Shown: positions 1-4,598 of the stretch, piece by piece
Position numbering within the stretch: position 1 is the first letter of the stretch
Layout: every line of letters starts with the position of its first letter
DNA from: Ktedonobacterales bacterium
GTDB taxonomy: Bacteria; Chloroflexota; Ktedonobacteria; Ktedonobacterales; JADMIN01
DNA length: 5,051 nucleotides
Assembly: GCA_025928125.1 (NCBI GenBank)
Contig: JAICKD010000318.1
Span: 1 to 5,051 of the forward strand
Reading direction: 5' to 3'
Made by a program: the position numbers and the translations under genes
The notes under the pieces: generated by a model
Databases searched by the model: none
The model's input: the letters and a program-made list of their open reading frames with translations, nothing else
Told to the model about the DNA's origin: nothing

Positions 1-81
1 CATGAGGGCATACACAGTGCCAGTGAGGATCCCTGCAAGCACGGCGTCGAGGATCGTGACCGGGTCGAATTCGAGGGACAC
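1..81 (-). CDS. LivH-like branched-chain amino acid ABC transporter permease, N-terminal fragment
   Basis: Only the first 27 codons are inside the window; the gene runs off the left edge. The residues after the charged start end in AVLAGILTGTVYALM, which matches the first membrane helix of LivH-type permeases, where a 'nG(l/i)xxGxxYALxAxG' pattern is typical. These inner-membrane proteins form the channel of HAAT-family (LivFGHMJK) importers. The chosen start is GTG at 81-79, because AAGGAG lies 8 bases upstream at 95-90. An in-frame ATG at 186-184 would add about 35 residues rich in Arg and unlike LivH, so I reject it. The gene follows the binding-protein gene by 145 bases on the same strand and is probably cotranscribed with it. 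The call rests on a short stretch, so family membership is likely but the substrate is unknown. Confidence 0.72.
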   Translation of the reverse strand, partial: MSLEFDPVTILDAVLAGILTGTVYALM

Positions 82-89
82 GCCATTGA

Positions 90-95
90 CTCCTT
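90..95 (-). promoter_or_regulatory. Shine-Dalgarno site of the LivH-like permease
   Basis: AAGGAG on the minus strand sits 8 bases before GTG at 81-79. It decides the start in favour of GTG over the upstream in-frame ATG at 186-184. Confidence 0.7.
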
Positions 96-170
96 CGTGA
101 GCACTGGGTCGAGTTGCGCATCGGCGGGTTGCTCGGCGCCCTCCAGCATAGTAGAAAACGGGAGAGCGGC

Positions 171-204
171 GCGAGAGATGGATCATGTGAAACCCATCTC
201 CCGC
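171..204 (-). other. Intercistronic stem-loop between binding-protein and permease genes
   Basis: The arms 171-181 and 194-204 pair over 10 of 11 positions: GCG, one A/C mismatch, then GAGATGG with its complement, around a 12-base loop. It starts 23 bases after the binding-protein stop. No T-run follows directly in the direction of transcription, so it is a poor intrinsic terminator. Such hairpins after binding-protein genes often stabilise the upstream mRNA or reduce read-through, giving more receptor than permease (known for transporter operons such as malE-malF). That role here is inference. Confidence 0.5.
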
Positions 205-226
205 AACTCGCTACAACAACGGGAAA

Positions 227-1468
227 TCAGCCTCCCCAGTTGGGTTTCGGATACTCGAGGGACGCGGTCGCTGGTGGTGATGGATAGACACAGACAACGC
301 TCCCATGCTGCCATTGCAGGGTAAATGCGGGCATGTTGTCGCTCTCACCCACACTGTTGAACTGAACGGGGCCTTGAACACTATCAAACTTGCTGGTATT
401 GAGCGTCTGGATCAACTTGGCGTTGTCGGTACACTTACACTGTTCAACTGCCTGTTGCAGCACCTCGCCAACCGCGAATGCCTCGGCGGAGTCGGCGGAA
501 ATGTCGTCTTTCGTGCCACCATATTTGGCGACGAACGACTGCACAAAGGCGGTGTTCCGGGCATTGTTCAACTCTGGCCACCAGCTATTGGCGAAGGCGA
601 TGCCCTCTGTGTTCGCCGCGCCGACCGCCTGGACAAAAGGCGCGCCAACATCCGGCCCGGCCGTGAACATGATGGCCTTCGGGTTGTAGTGTTGCTGTGT
701 GAAAATCTTGACGAACGCCTCGGAGTTCTGGATGTGTGTCCCTCCGATGAACACTTCGGCATTCTTGTTGATAACAGCGTTGGCGATTGGCGTGTAGTCG
801 GTCGTCTCGCTAGGGAATACCTGGTAGTATACCGTCTTGATTCCCGCCGCTTCGAGTATTGGTTTCACCTTGTCTATCTGCGGCTGCGTGAACGGATCGT
901 CCTCAGTGGCATAAGCGGCGGTCTTCGGACGCTGGTCCGCTGGCATTGCGGCCAGCATCTGGCCATAACTCACCAACAGATCCTCAACGGGGACGGAGAC
1001 GTCGTATATGCCTTTGATCCCGCGATTGAAGACGGAAGGAGCGCCCCCAGCACCTTCGAGCATGGCATAGCCGTAGCGGTTGGTGACGACGGACGCGGGT
1101 TTGGTCAGAAGGCTGGAGTACGGGCCAATGGTGAAATCAACGTGATCCACCGTAATGAGCTTGGTGTAGTTGGTGGTTACCTGTTCCGGGGTACTGTTGT
1201 CCGCGACGATGTCGAGCTTTACCTTGCGCCCCAGCAGGCCACCGTTCTTATTCACCTGATCGGCCCAAAGTTCGTAGCCCTGCTGAAACGCTTTGCCATC
1301 GTCCGCAAAGTCGCCTGAGGTGGAAAGGGACGTGCCAATCACAATCGGCGACGTATTCCCTGTTTGTGTGCTCGTCGTCCCGCAGGCGGTGAACGCCATC
1401 AGCGCTGCCAGCGCGATCACGACAGCAGCTGTGAAACTCCGTATCCTGTGAAAATGCCATCCGGTCAT
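227..1468 (-). CDS. LivK-like ABC transporter substrate-binding lipoprotein (periplasmic-binding-protein type 6)
   Basis: This 413-residue protein is the extracytoplasmic receptor of a HAAT-type ABC importer. Residues 1-28 form a signal peptide: Arg/His-rich start, hydrophobic core AAVVIALAALMAF, then FTAC with Cys29 as the probable lipidated residue. The -3 Phe is less usual in a lipobox. The fold then begins with IGTSLSTSGDFADDGK, followed by NGGLLGRKVKL and VDFTIGPYSSLL, the standard order of LivK-like proteins. The reading frame is open much further upstream (to ATG 1714), but the start at 1468 is chosen because GAGGGGG lies 7 bases before it and the signal peptide follows at once. A LivH-like permease gene follows on the same strand. 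A promoter with a LacI-type operator lies about 230 bases upstream. LivK-like receptors bind amino acids but also amides, aromatic acids and other small organics, so the ligand is open. Confidence 0.9.
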   Translation of the reverse strand: MTGWHFHRIRSFTAAVVIALAALMAFTACGTTSTQTGNTSPIVIGTSLSTSGDFADDGKAFQQGYELWADQVNKNGGLLGRKVKLDIVADNSTPEQVTTNYTKLITVDHVDFTIGPYSSLLTKPASVVTNRYGYAMLEGAGGAPSVFNRGIKGIYDVSVPVEDLLVSYGQMLAAMPADQRPKTAAYATEDDPFTQPQIDKVKPILEAAGIKTVYYQVFPSETTDYTPIANAVINKNAEVFIGGTHIQNSEAFVKIFTQQHYNPKAIMFTAGPDVGAPFVQAVGAANTEGIAFANSWWPELNNARNTAFVQSFVAKYGGTKDDISADSAEAFAVGEVLQQAVEQCKCTDNAKLIQTLNTSKFDSVQGPVQFNSVGESDNMPAFTLQWQHGSVVCVYPSPPATASLEYPKPNWGG

Positions 1469-1475
1469 TCTTGTT

Positions 1476-1482
1476 CCCCCTC
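1476..1482 (-). promoter_or_regulatory. Shine-Dalgarno site of the binding-protein gene
   Basis: GAGGGGG on the minus strand lies 7 bases before ATG 1468. It supports this start over the longer in-frame ORF that would bury the signal peptide at residue 83. Confidence 0.65.
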
Positions 1483-1688
1483 GTAGCACTGAGGATTTCG
1501 CGGGTGCTTGGCGTCCCTCGTATACATGTGGTTCGCTGGGAGTAGTACCGGTCTTGATTGCCATGCCAGGATGAGTCACCCAACCGTCTAATCGCTCCCT
1601 CGTTGCGGTCTTGGCGCTCCGCGTCGCAACCATCACAAGGGATTCTTGCCACCTCCTCACCGAACGAGAATGCCAAACAGGCGTTGGA

Positions 1689-1698
1689 CAAACGATTG
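1689..1698. promoter_or_regulatory. Predicted LacI-family operator at the binding-protein promoter
   Basis: CAAACGATTG is a palindrome with one central-flank mismatch around CG at 1693-1694. On the transcribed strand it reads CAATCGTTTGT, 11 bases identical to the site at 3110-3120. It is centred 11.5 bp after the -10, so it overlaps the expected start of transcription, a repressor position. Confidence 0.65.
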
Positions 1699-1704
1699 CC
1701 TGAG

Positions 1705-1733
1705 ACTTTAGCATCTCCCTGCTGCTTTGTCAA
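1705..1733 (-). promoter_or_regulatory. Sigma70-type promoter of the binding-protein/permease operon
   Basis: TTGACA (1733-1728), a 17-base spacer ending in TGC, and TAAAGT (1710-1705) on the minus strand. The -35 is perfect and the -10 is of the extended TGn type. It shares this layout with the hydrolase and regulator promoters, which raises confidence. Confidence 0.72.
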
Positions 1734-1740
1734 TCCTGTG

Positions 1741-1803
1741 TCATAAATCGCAGTGCGAGCATCTTGAAGCGCCCGCAATCATGACGTCAAACTGGCTCGT
1801 CAT
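1741..1803 (-). pseudogene. Possible 5' remnant of a flavoprotein-type oxidoreductase gene, or a 20-residue small ORF
   Basis: ATG at 1803 is preceded by AGGAGG with 4 bases between, as for a real gene. It encodes 20 residues beginning MTSQFDVMIAGAS before a TGA at 1743-1741. The start resembles the first beta strand and dinucleotide-binding turn of FAD-dependent oxidoreductases, which usually begin like 'DVxIxGAGpAG'. Here the similarity stops after GAS, just where the Gly-rich loop should continue, and the reading frame soon ends. The -35 of the binding-protein promoter begins 7 bases beyond the stop. I infer a gene truncated when the regulated transporter module was joined to it. The matching stretch is only about ten residues, so a genuine tiny peptide or chance cannot be excluded. 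Confidence 0.35.
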
Positions 1804-1865
1804 GCTCCCTCCTGCTCGATGTTGATTCCATCTGGCATCAGCTATCAATCGAGCGCCAAATTAGT

Positions 1866-1880
1866 CGTTAAGGGCTAACG
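1866..1880 (-). repeat. Small inverted repeat downstream of the hydrolase gene
   Basis: CGTTA (1866-1870) and TAACG (1876-1880) can form a 5-bp stem with a 5-base loop, 18 bases after the hydrolase stop. The stem is short and AT-rich and no T-run follows, so it is at best a weak transcription end. No better terminator is visible between this gene and the binding-protein promoter. Confidence 0.25.
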
Positions 1881-1898
1881 CAGCATAGGTTGTGCGAG

Positions 1899-2999
1899 CT
1901 AACCGAGATGTTGGGCCAACCAGTCGGCCATCAGAGAGCGCGATGCGAAGACACGGTCGGTACATCCGTGATTGCTGCCTTCGAACGCGGCCAGTTCAGA
2001 CCCTGGTGTTTCGGCGTGGATGCGCTCCGCATCGCTGAAGAGGACAATCGTATCGCGCGTGCCGTGTACGATGAGCAGTGGACAGCGAACATGCTGAGTG
2101 ACGCCGACAAGCGACATCGCTTGCGCGCGTTGCCGTCCCTCGGCCTCGTCCGCCGCTCCTGAACGCTTCGTAAAGGTGGCGCGAGTCATGGGTGGGCGCT
2201 CGTCCCAATGCTCAGCCATCGAGTAGATGCCCGCCAGATTTACCGCTGCCTTGATGCCAGGAACGAATGCCGCTGTGCGCACAGAGTAGTAGCCACCGAG
2301 ACTTACACCAAAGACGCCGACACGATCATGGTCGAGATCGTCGCGCATCTTGATCCAGTCCATCACAGCCTGGGAGGCATGCTCGTACGCTGGCTCGATA
2401 TGCAGCAGCTCCTCGGTCTCACCCTGCCCCGGCCCATCCACCGCCAGCGTCGCCAGCCCGCGCTTCAAGAAATAATCGGCGGTCGTCTGGATTTCCTCTT
2501 TGGTTGAGTCAAGCCCAGGGAGCATGATGACCACCGGCGGCCGCTCTACTCCTGCTGGCAGACGCAGTAACGCGGCCATGCGAACGGCGCCGTACGGAAT
2601 CTCGACGCGCACCGCGGGTGGTTCCAGGGAACTCATTCCCTTCTGGTAGTCTTCCGCCAGCCGCTGCTGTGCTGTGCGCGCGAGTTCGGGATCTTCCATG
2701 AAGACGAACTTGCCGAAGTGCCAGCACAAAGCGGCGCGACGCCAGGCTTCGGCTGCTGTCATGGCGAACCCACTGGATTCGGCGGTCTGGGCGAGGTCTT
2801 CATACCCGCGCGCTGTCGTGGCCCATTCTGCCAGCCACTGGCTCCAGGTCTGGATACGCGCAAGGGTAGCGTTGAAGTCGCTCATGTCCACACCGTTCGC
2901 GACAAACCGTGGCGCCCAATGGCTTACGGCGATGCGAACGCGCTCATCTCGCTGGGAATTGCCCGTACTCTCACGTGCATCGGAGTCAGTCGTGGCCAT
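1899..2999 (-). CDS. Alpha/beta hydrolase similar to 2,6-dihydroxypseudooxynicotine hydrolase
   Basis: This is a 366-residue cytoplasmic serine-type hydrolase with no signal peptide. An all-helical N-terminal part (about residues 20-125) precedes the alpha/beta fold. IMLPGLDSTKEE (158-169) holds the oxyanion-hole strand, VDGPGQGETE (187-196) the next loop, GVSLGG the nucleophile elbow with Ser233, HGTRD gives Asp316, and GSNHG gives His344. Length, domain order and the STKEE and DGPGQGE motifs match the nicotine-pathway C-C hydrolase of Arthrobacter (about 367 residues). That subfamily splits a carbon-carbon bond next to a ketone, but many relatives are uncharacterised or act as esterases, so the reaction here is not known. 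The start at 2999 is preferred to an ATG at 3014 because GGGAGG lies between them, 4 bases before 2999. The gene is transcribed away from the LacI-type regulator and has its own operator-bearing promoter. Confidence 0.88.
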   Translation of the reverse strand: MATTDSDARESTGNSQRDERVRIAVSHWAPRFVANGVDMSDFNATLARIQTWSQWLAEWATTARGYEDLAQTAESSGFAMTAAEAWRRAALCWHFGKFVFMEDPELARTAQQRLAEDYQKGMSSLEPPAVRVEIPYGAVRMAALLRLPAGVERPPVVIMLPGLDSTKEEIQTTADYFLKRGLATLAVDGPGQGETEELLHIEPAYEHASQAVMDWIKMRDDLDHDRVGVFGVSLGGYYSVRTAAFVPGIKAAVNLAGIYSMAEHWDERPPMTRATFTKRSGAADEAEGRQRAQAMSLVGVTQHVRCPLLIVHGTRDTIVLFSDAERIHAETPGSELAAFEGSNHGCTDRVFASRSLMADWLAQHLG

Positions 3000-3002
3000 A
3001 AT

Positions 3003-3009
3003 TCCTCCC
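3003..3009 (-). promoter_or_regulatory. Shine-Dalgarno site of the hydrolase gene
   Basis: GGGAGGA on the minus strand just before ATG 2999. It lies inside the five-codon extension that would start at 3014, so it argues for the shorter protein. Confidence 0.75.
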
Positions 3010-3107
3010 TGCATGCCAAATATGTGGAATTACTGTTCGCTTCACCCACATACGGCGCGTTACGACATCCATTGGTGAGCATCTACCAGGGAGCGATACC
3101 TCTAAAG

Positions 3108-3119
3108 ACAATCGTTTGT
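3108..3119. promoter_or_regulatory. Predicted secondary LacI-family operator in the hydrolase leader
   Basis: ACAATCGTTTGT is a palindrome with one mismatched pair next to the central CG (3113-3114). Its centre is 21 bp from that of the neighbouring site at 3130-3139, two helical turns, so both would face the same side of the DNA. It lies within the transcribed leader of the hydrolase gene. Confidence 0.6.
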
Positions 3120-3129
3120 TCGCGATGAA

Positions 3130-3139
3130 CAATCGATTG
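3130..3139. promoter_or_regulatory. Predicted primary LacI-family operator of the hydrolase promoter
   Basis: CAATCGATTG is a perfect 10-bp palindrome centred on CG 3134-3135. It is centred 11.5 bp after the -10 at 3151-3146, the same distance as in the binding-protein promoter, and would cover the start of transcription. Confidence 0.68.
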
Positions 3140-3145
3140 CACGAC

Positions 3146-3174
3146 ACTGTAGCACTCCCCCAAGAGCCTGTCAA
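3146..3174 (-). promoter_or_regulatory. Sigma70-type promoter of the hydrolase gene
   Basis: TTGACA (3174-3169), 17 bases ending in TGC, and TACAGT (3151-3146) on the minus strand. It has a perfect -35, optimal spacing and an extended -10. The predicted leader to ATG 2999 is about 140 bases. The spacer end and operator region (GGGAG, TGCTA, AGT, GCAATCG) resemble the binding-protein promoter. Confidence 0.75.
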
Positions 3175-3333
3175 TGCGCAGCTAAGTTGATCAGTAGCGT
3201 TCACGGCGATTTTCTGCGCACTTGCCGTCTGTTGCGGGATCGCCGTCTGGTGGTATTCTTGAAAGAGGGAACCAGAGGAAGACGCCGCGAACGTCACATC
3301 ATGACGGCATCTGAGGCGGCTGCCTGTCGACAA
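3175..3333. other. Spacer between divergent promoters, no gene seen
   Basis: About 159 bases separate the two -35 boxes. Visible here are a direct repeat GCCGTCTG (3224-3231 and 3242-3249, 18 bp apart) and a dyad CGTCA-CATCA-TGACG at 3292-3306, about 70 bp before the expected regulator start of transcription. The dyad position would suit an activator, but I cannot match it to a known protein. An open frame crossing this spacer also runs through the promoter and has no credible protein character. Confidence 0.35.
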
Positions 3334-3362
3334 TTGACAGACCCTATATTTAATGCTACTGT
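3334..3362 (+). promoter_or_regulatory. Sigma70-type promoter of the LacI-family regulator gene
   Basis: TTGACA (3334-3339), 17 bases ending in TGC, and TACTGT (3357-3362). It has a perfect -35 and an extended -10. The -35 lies in a small inverted repeat, CTGTC (3324-3328) and GACAG (3336-3340). The expected start of transcription is near 3369, inside the operator. Confidence 0.72.
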
Positions 3363-3367
3363 TGTCG

Positions 3368-3383
3368 GAACAACCGTTTGTTC
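3368..3383. promoter_or_regulatory. Predicted autoregulatory LacI-family operator
   Basis: GAACAACCGTTTGTTC is palindromic over 7 of 8 base pairs around CG 3375-3376, the longest of the four sites. It begins 6 bases after the -10, at the expected start of transcription. A repressor bound here would block its own gene and the downstream dehydrogenase. Confidence 0.7.
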
Positions 3384-3405
3384 AAAACAGGGGAGGGCTG
3401 TGCCG

Positions 3406-3447
3406 GTGGGCGAGCACCGTGGCCATGGCGCCTGCAAGGCTACGTAA
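3406..3447 (+). CDS. Possible 13-residue leader peptide before the regulator gene
   Basis: GGGGAGGG (3390-3397) is the strongest ribosome-binding sequence in this leader, yet it is in no position to serve the regulator start at 3449. Eight bases after it a GTG (3406) opens a frame of 13 codons ending at TAA 3445-3447, one base before the regulator ATG. A GTG at 3400 in the same frame would give 15 residues. This arrangement suits translational coupling, in which ribosomes ending on the leader restart at the weakly served regulator. There is no protein-level evidence and GTG starts are common by chance. Confidence 0.28.
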   Translation: MGEHRGHGACKAT

Positions 3448-3448
3448 A

Positions 3449-4456
3449 ATGACCTTGAAAGACCTTGCCAGATTGGCCGGAGTACACCCCTCGACAGTTG
3501 CGCGGGTGCTCAACGACGATCCGCAGCAACGAGTGAGCGAGGAAGTGCGCGCGCGCATTCTGGCGCTGGCTCGCGAGCAGGGCTATCAGCCAAATCACCT
3601 GGCGCGCTCGCTGCGGACAAAGCGCAGTTTCGTCGTCGGTACGGTCATCCCAGACATTGCCAACCCGTTCTTTGCCATCTTGTTCCGGGGCATCGAGGAT
3701 GCCATGGCGGCCAGAGGCTACAGCGTGATTATGGCCAACACAGACGACGAGCTGGCGCGCGAGCAAGGTAGCATCGCCATGTTGCGGGGACGTCAGGTGG
3801 ATGGATTACTTCTCGCAACGGCGCGGCGCGAGGATCCCGCCATCAATGCGCTGAGCGCGGGTGGATTCCCGTTCGTCATGGTCAACCGCCACACCGACCC
3901 CATTTCTGGCAATACGGTCGTACCCGATGACTACGCTGGGGCTACCGCCGCTGTGGAGCATCTCATCGACCTGGGCCATCGCCGAATCGCCCATATTACT
4001 GGTTCGGATGAGATGTCGACGGGCCACACACGCGCCCGCGGATATCTCGATACCCTCCAGCGGCGCCACCTGCCTGTTGATCCAAATCTCATTGTGCGCG
4101 GTAGCTTCCGCGAGCCGGGAGGCTATGAGGGGACGCGGCAACTCCTCGCATTGCCTCAGCCGCCGACAGCTATCTTCGCCGTCAACGACCTCGCGGCGGT
4201 CGGAGCCTTGCGTGCGATAGAGGAGGCGGGACTACATGTGCCAAGCGACATCTCGATTGTCGGTTTCAACGATATCTCGACGGTTCTCGGCACAACGCGT
4301 CTTCTGACGACAGTTCATCTGCCCCTGAATGAAATGGGGAGAGCCGCGGCAGAGCGCTTGCTTGCGCAGATTACCAATAGGATGATGGCTCCAGAGCCAT
4401 TGGTAATGCCTGTTGAGTTGATCGTTCGCCAGAGTACGGGTTCTGTTCCGGTGTGA
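3449..4456 (+). CDS. LacI/GalR-family transcriptional regulator
   Basis: This 335-residue protein has full family length. Residues 2-24 form the helix-turn-helix (TLKDLARLAGVHPSTVARVLN), with Ala18 where Ser is usual. A hinge helix HLARSLRTKRS (50-60) carries Leu55, the position that in LacI and PurR inserts into a central CpG. The sugar-binding-like core starts with PDIANPFF (68-75) and includes HLIDLGHRRIAHITG (171-185), Arg195 in RxxGY, FAVNDLAAVGAL (243-254) and SIVGFNDIS (269-277). It probably represses its own gene, the hydrolase and the transporter through CpG-centred palindromes at their promoters, released by a small ligand not identified here. The start at 3449 has only AAGG 9 bases upstream. 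ATG 3425 or GTG 3419 in frame would add 8 or 10 residues and cannot be ruled out. A dehydrogenase gene follows 142 bases later on the same strand. Confidence 0.93.
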   Translation: MTLKDLARLAGVHPSTVARVLNDDPQQRVSEEVRARILALAREQGYQPNHLARSLRTKRSFVVGTVIPDIANPFFAILFRGIEDAMAARGYSVIMANTDDELAREQGSIAMLRGRQVDGLLLATARREDPAINALSAGGFPFVMVNRHTDPISGNTVVPDDYAGATAAVEHLIDLGHRRIAHITGSDEMSTGHTRARGYLDTLQRRHLPVDPNLIVRGSFREPGGYEGTRQLLALPQPPTAIFAVNDLAAVGALRAIEEAGLHVPSDISIVGFNDISTVLGTTRLLTTVHLPLNEMGRAAAERLLAQITNRMMAPEPLVMPVELIVRQSTGSVPV

Positions 4457-4457
4457 A

Positions 4458-4480
4458 GGAGGCGCCAGGAGGAGGCGCCA
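4458..4480 (+). repeat. Tandem GGAGGCGCCA repeat after the regulator gene
   Basis: The 10-mer GGAGGCGCCA occurs at 4458-4467 and 4471-4480. Each copy holds a ribosome-binding core and the palindrome GGCGCC, so the two GGCGCC units can also pair as a 6-bp stem with a 7-base loop. No T-run follows, so it is not a clear terminator. The first copy extends a perfect AAGGAGG directly after the regulator stop but has no start codon at usable distance. Confidence 0.5.
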
Positions 4481-4482
4481 AG

Positions 4483-4596
4483 ATGATGCGTTGCCGTGAC
4501 GGTCCGGGTCACTTTGAGGGCCGCATGAGCGACGAAACCGAAAATAGTGACAATGGCGGGCGGCGCTGTCGCTCACAGAATCACCTGGAGGTGTGA
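4483..4596 (+). CDS. Possible 37-residue small protein between regulator and dehydrogenase
   Basis: ATG at 4483 follows GGAGG (4471-4475) by 7 bases. The frame runs 37 codons to TGA 4594-4596, two bases before the dehydrogenase ATG, so the dehydrogenase ribosome site lies inside its last codons. The product begins MMRCRDGPGHFEG, is hydrophilic and charged, has two Cys, and has no membrane segment or motif that I know. A second in-frame ATG at 4525 after GAGGG would give 23 residues. Close coupling to the next gene favours translation, while low complexity and lack of recognisable family favour chance or a leader role. Confidence 0.3.
   Translation: MMRCRDGPGHFEGRMSDETENSDNGGRRCRSQNHLEV
4496..4512 (+). 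repeat. Small inverted repeat in the regulator-dehydrogenase gap
   Basis: GTGAC (4496-4500) and GTCAC (4508-4512) can pair around a 7-base loop, followed only by TTT. It is too short for a confident terminator. No promoter and no CAAnCGnTTG operator is visible between 4457 and 4598, so the dehydrogenase is most likely read from the regulator promoter. Confidence 0.25.
4587..4592 (+). promoter_or_regulatory. Shine-Dalgarno site of the dehydrogenase gene
   Basis: GGAGGT lies 6 bases before ATG 4599. It overlaps the end of the small ORF at 4483-4596, so translation of that ORF would pass through it. Confidence 0.75.
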
Positions 4597-4598
4597 AT

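Larger units (their letters stand above)
1469..1698 (-). other. Long untranslated leader of the binding-protein mRNA
   Basis: If transcription starts about 7 bases after the -10 at 1710-1705, the leader is about 230 bases. It has no stop codon in the frame of the binding protein, and a second strong ribosome-like site GAGGAGG lies in it at about 1659-1653, but no ATG, GTG or TTG follows at normal spacing. I recognise no known riboswitch. The stretch holds no convincing gene. Confidence 0.35.

Noticed and set aside
79..186. Upstream ATG (186-184) for the LivH-like permease
   Set aside because: The added residues are Arg-rich and unlike LivH; GTG 81 has AAGGAG at ideal spacing.
305..1318. Long plus-strand open frame of 337 codons opposite the binding-protein gene
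   Set aside because: It is antisense to a clear LivK-like protein, shows no recognisable domain and has the composition expected of a mirror frame.
1469..1714. Longer start for the binding protein at 1714
   Set aside because: ATG 1714 overlaps the predicted -10, and the extension would put the signal peptide and lipid-modified Cys after 82 extra residues. ATG 1468 has a good ribosome site.
1248..1778. 176-codon minus-strand ORF overlapping the binding-protein start
   Set aside because: It is out of frame with the binding protein, covers its promoter and leader, and has no domain I recognise.
1844..1856. Half-operator CAATCGAGC upstream of the broken flavoprotein-like ORF
   Set aside because: Only one half matches CAAnCGnTTG; the other half is absent and no promoter lies beside it.
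3232..3259. Possible second plus-strand promoter, TTGCGG-N16-TATTCT
   Set aside because: The -35 is weak and there is no operator or gene start at matching distance; the TTGACA promoter at 3334-3362 is far better.
3187..3447. 86-codon plus-strand ORF across the divergent promoter region
   Set aside because: It spans the regulator promoter and operator, has no ribosome site at its start and no protein character. Only its last 13-15 codons are kept as a possible leader peptide.
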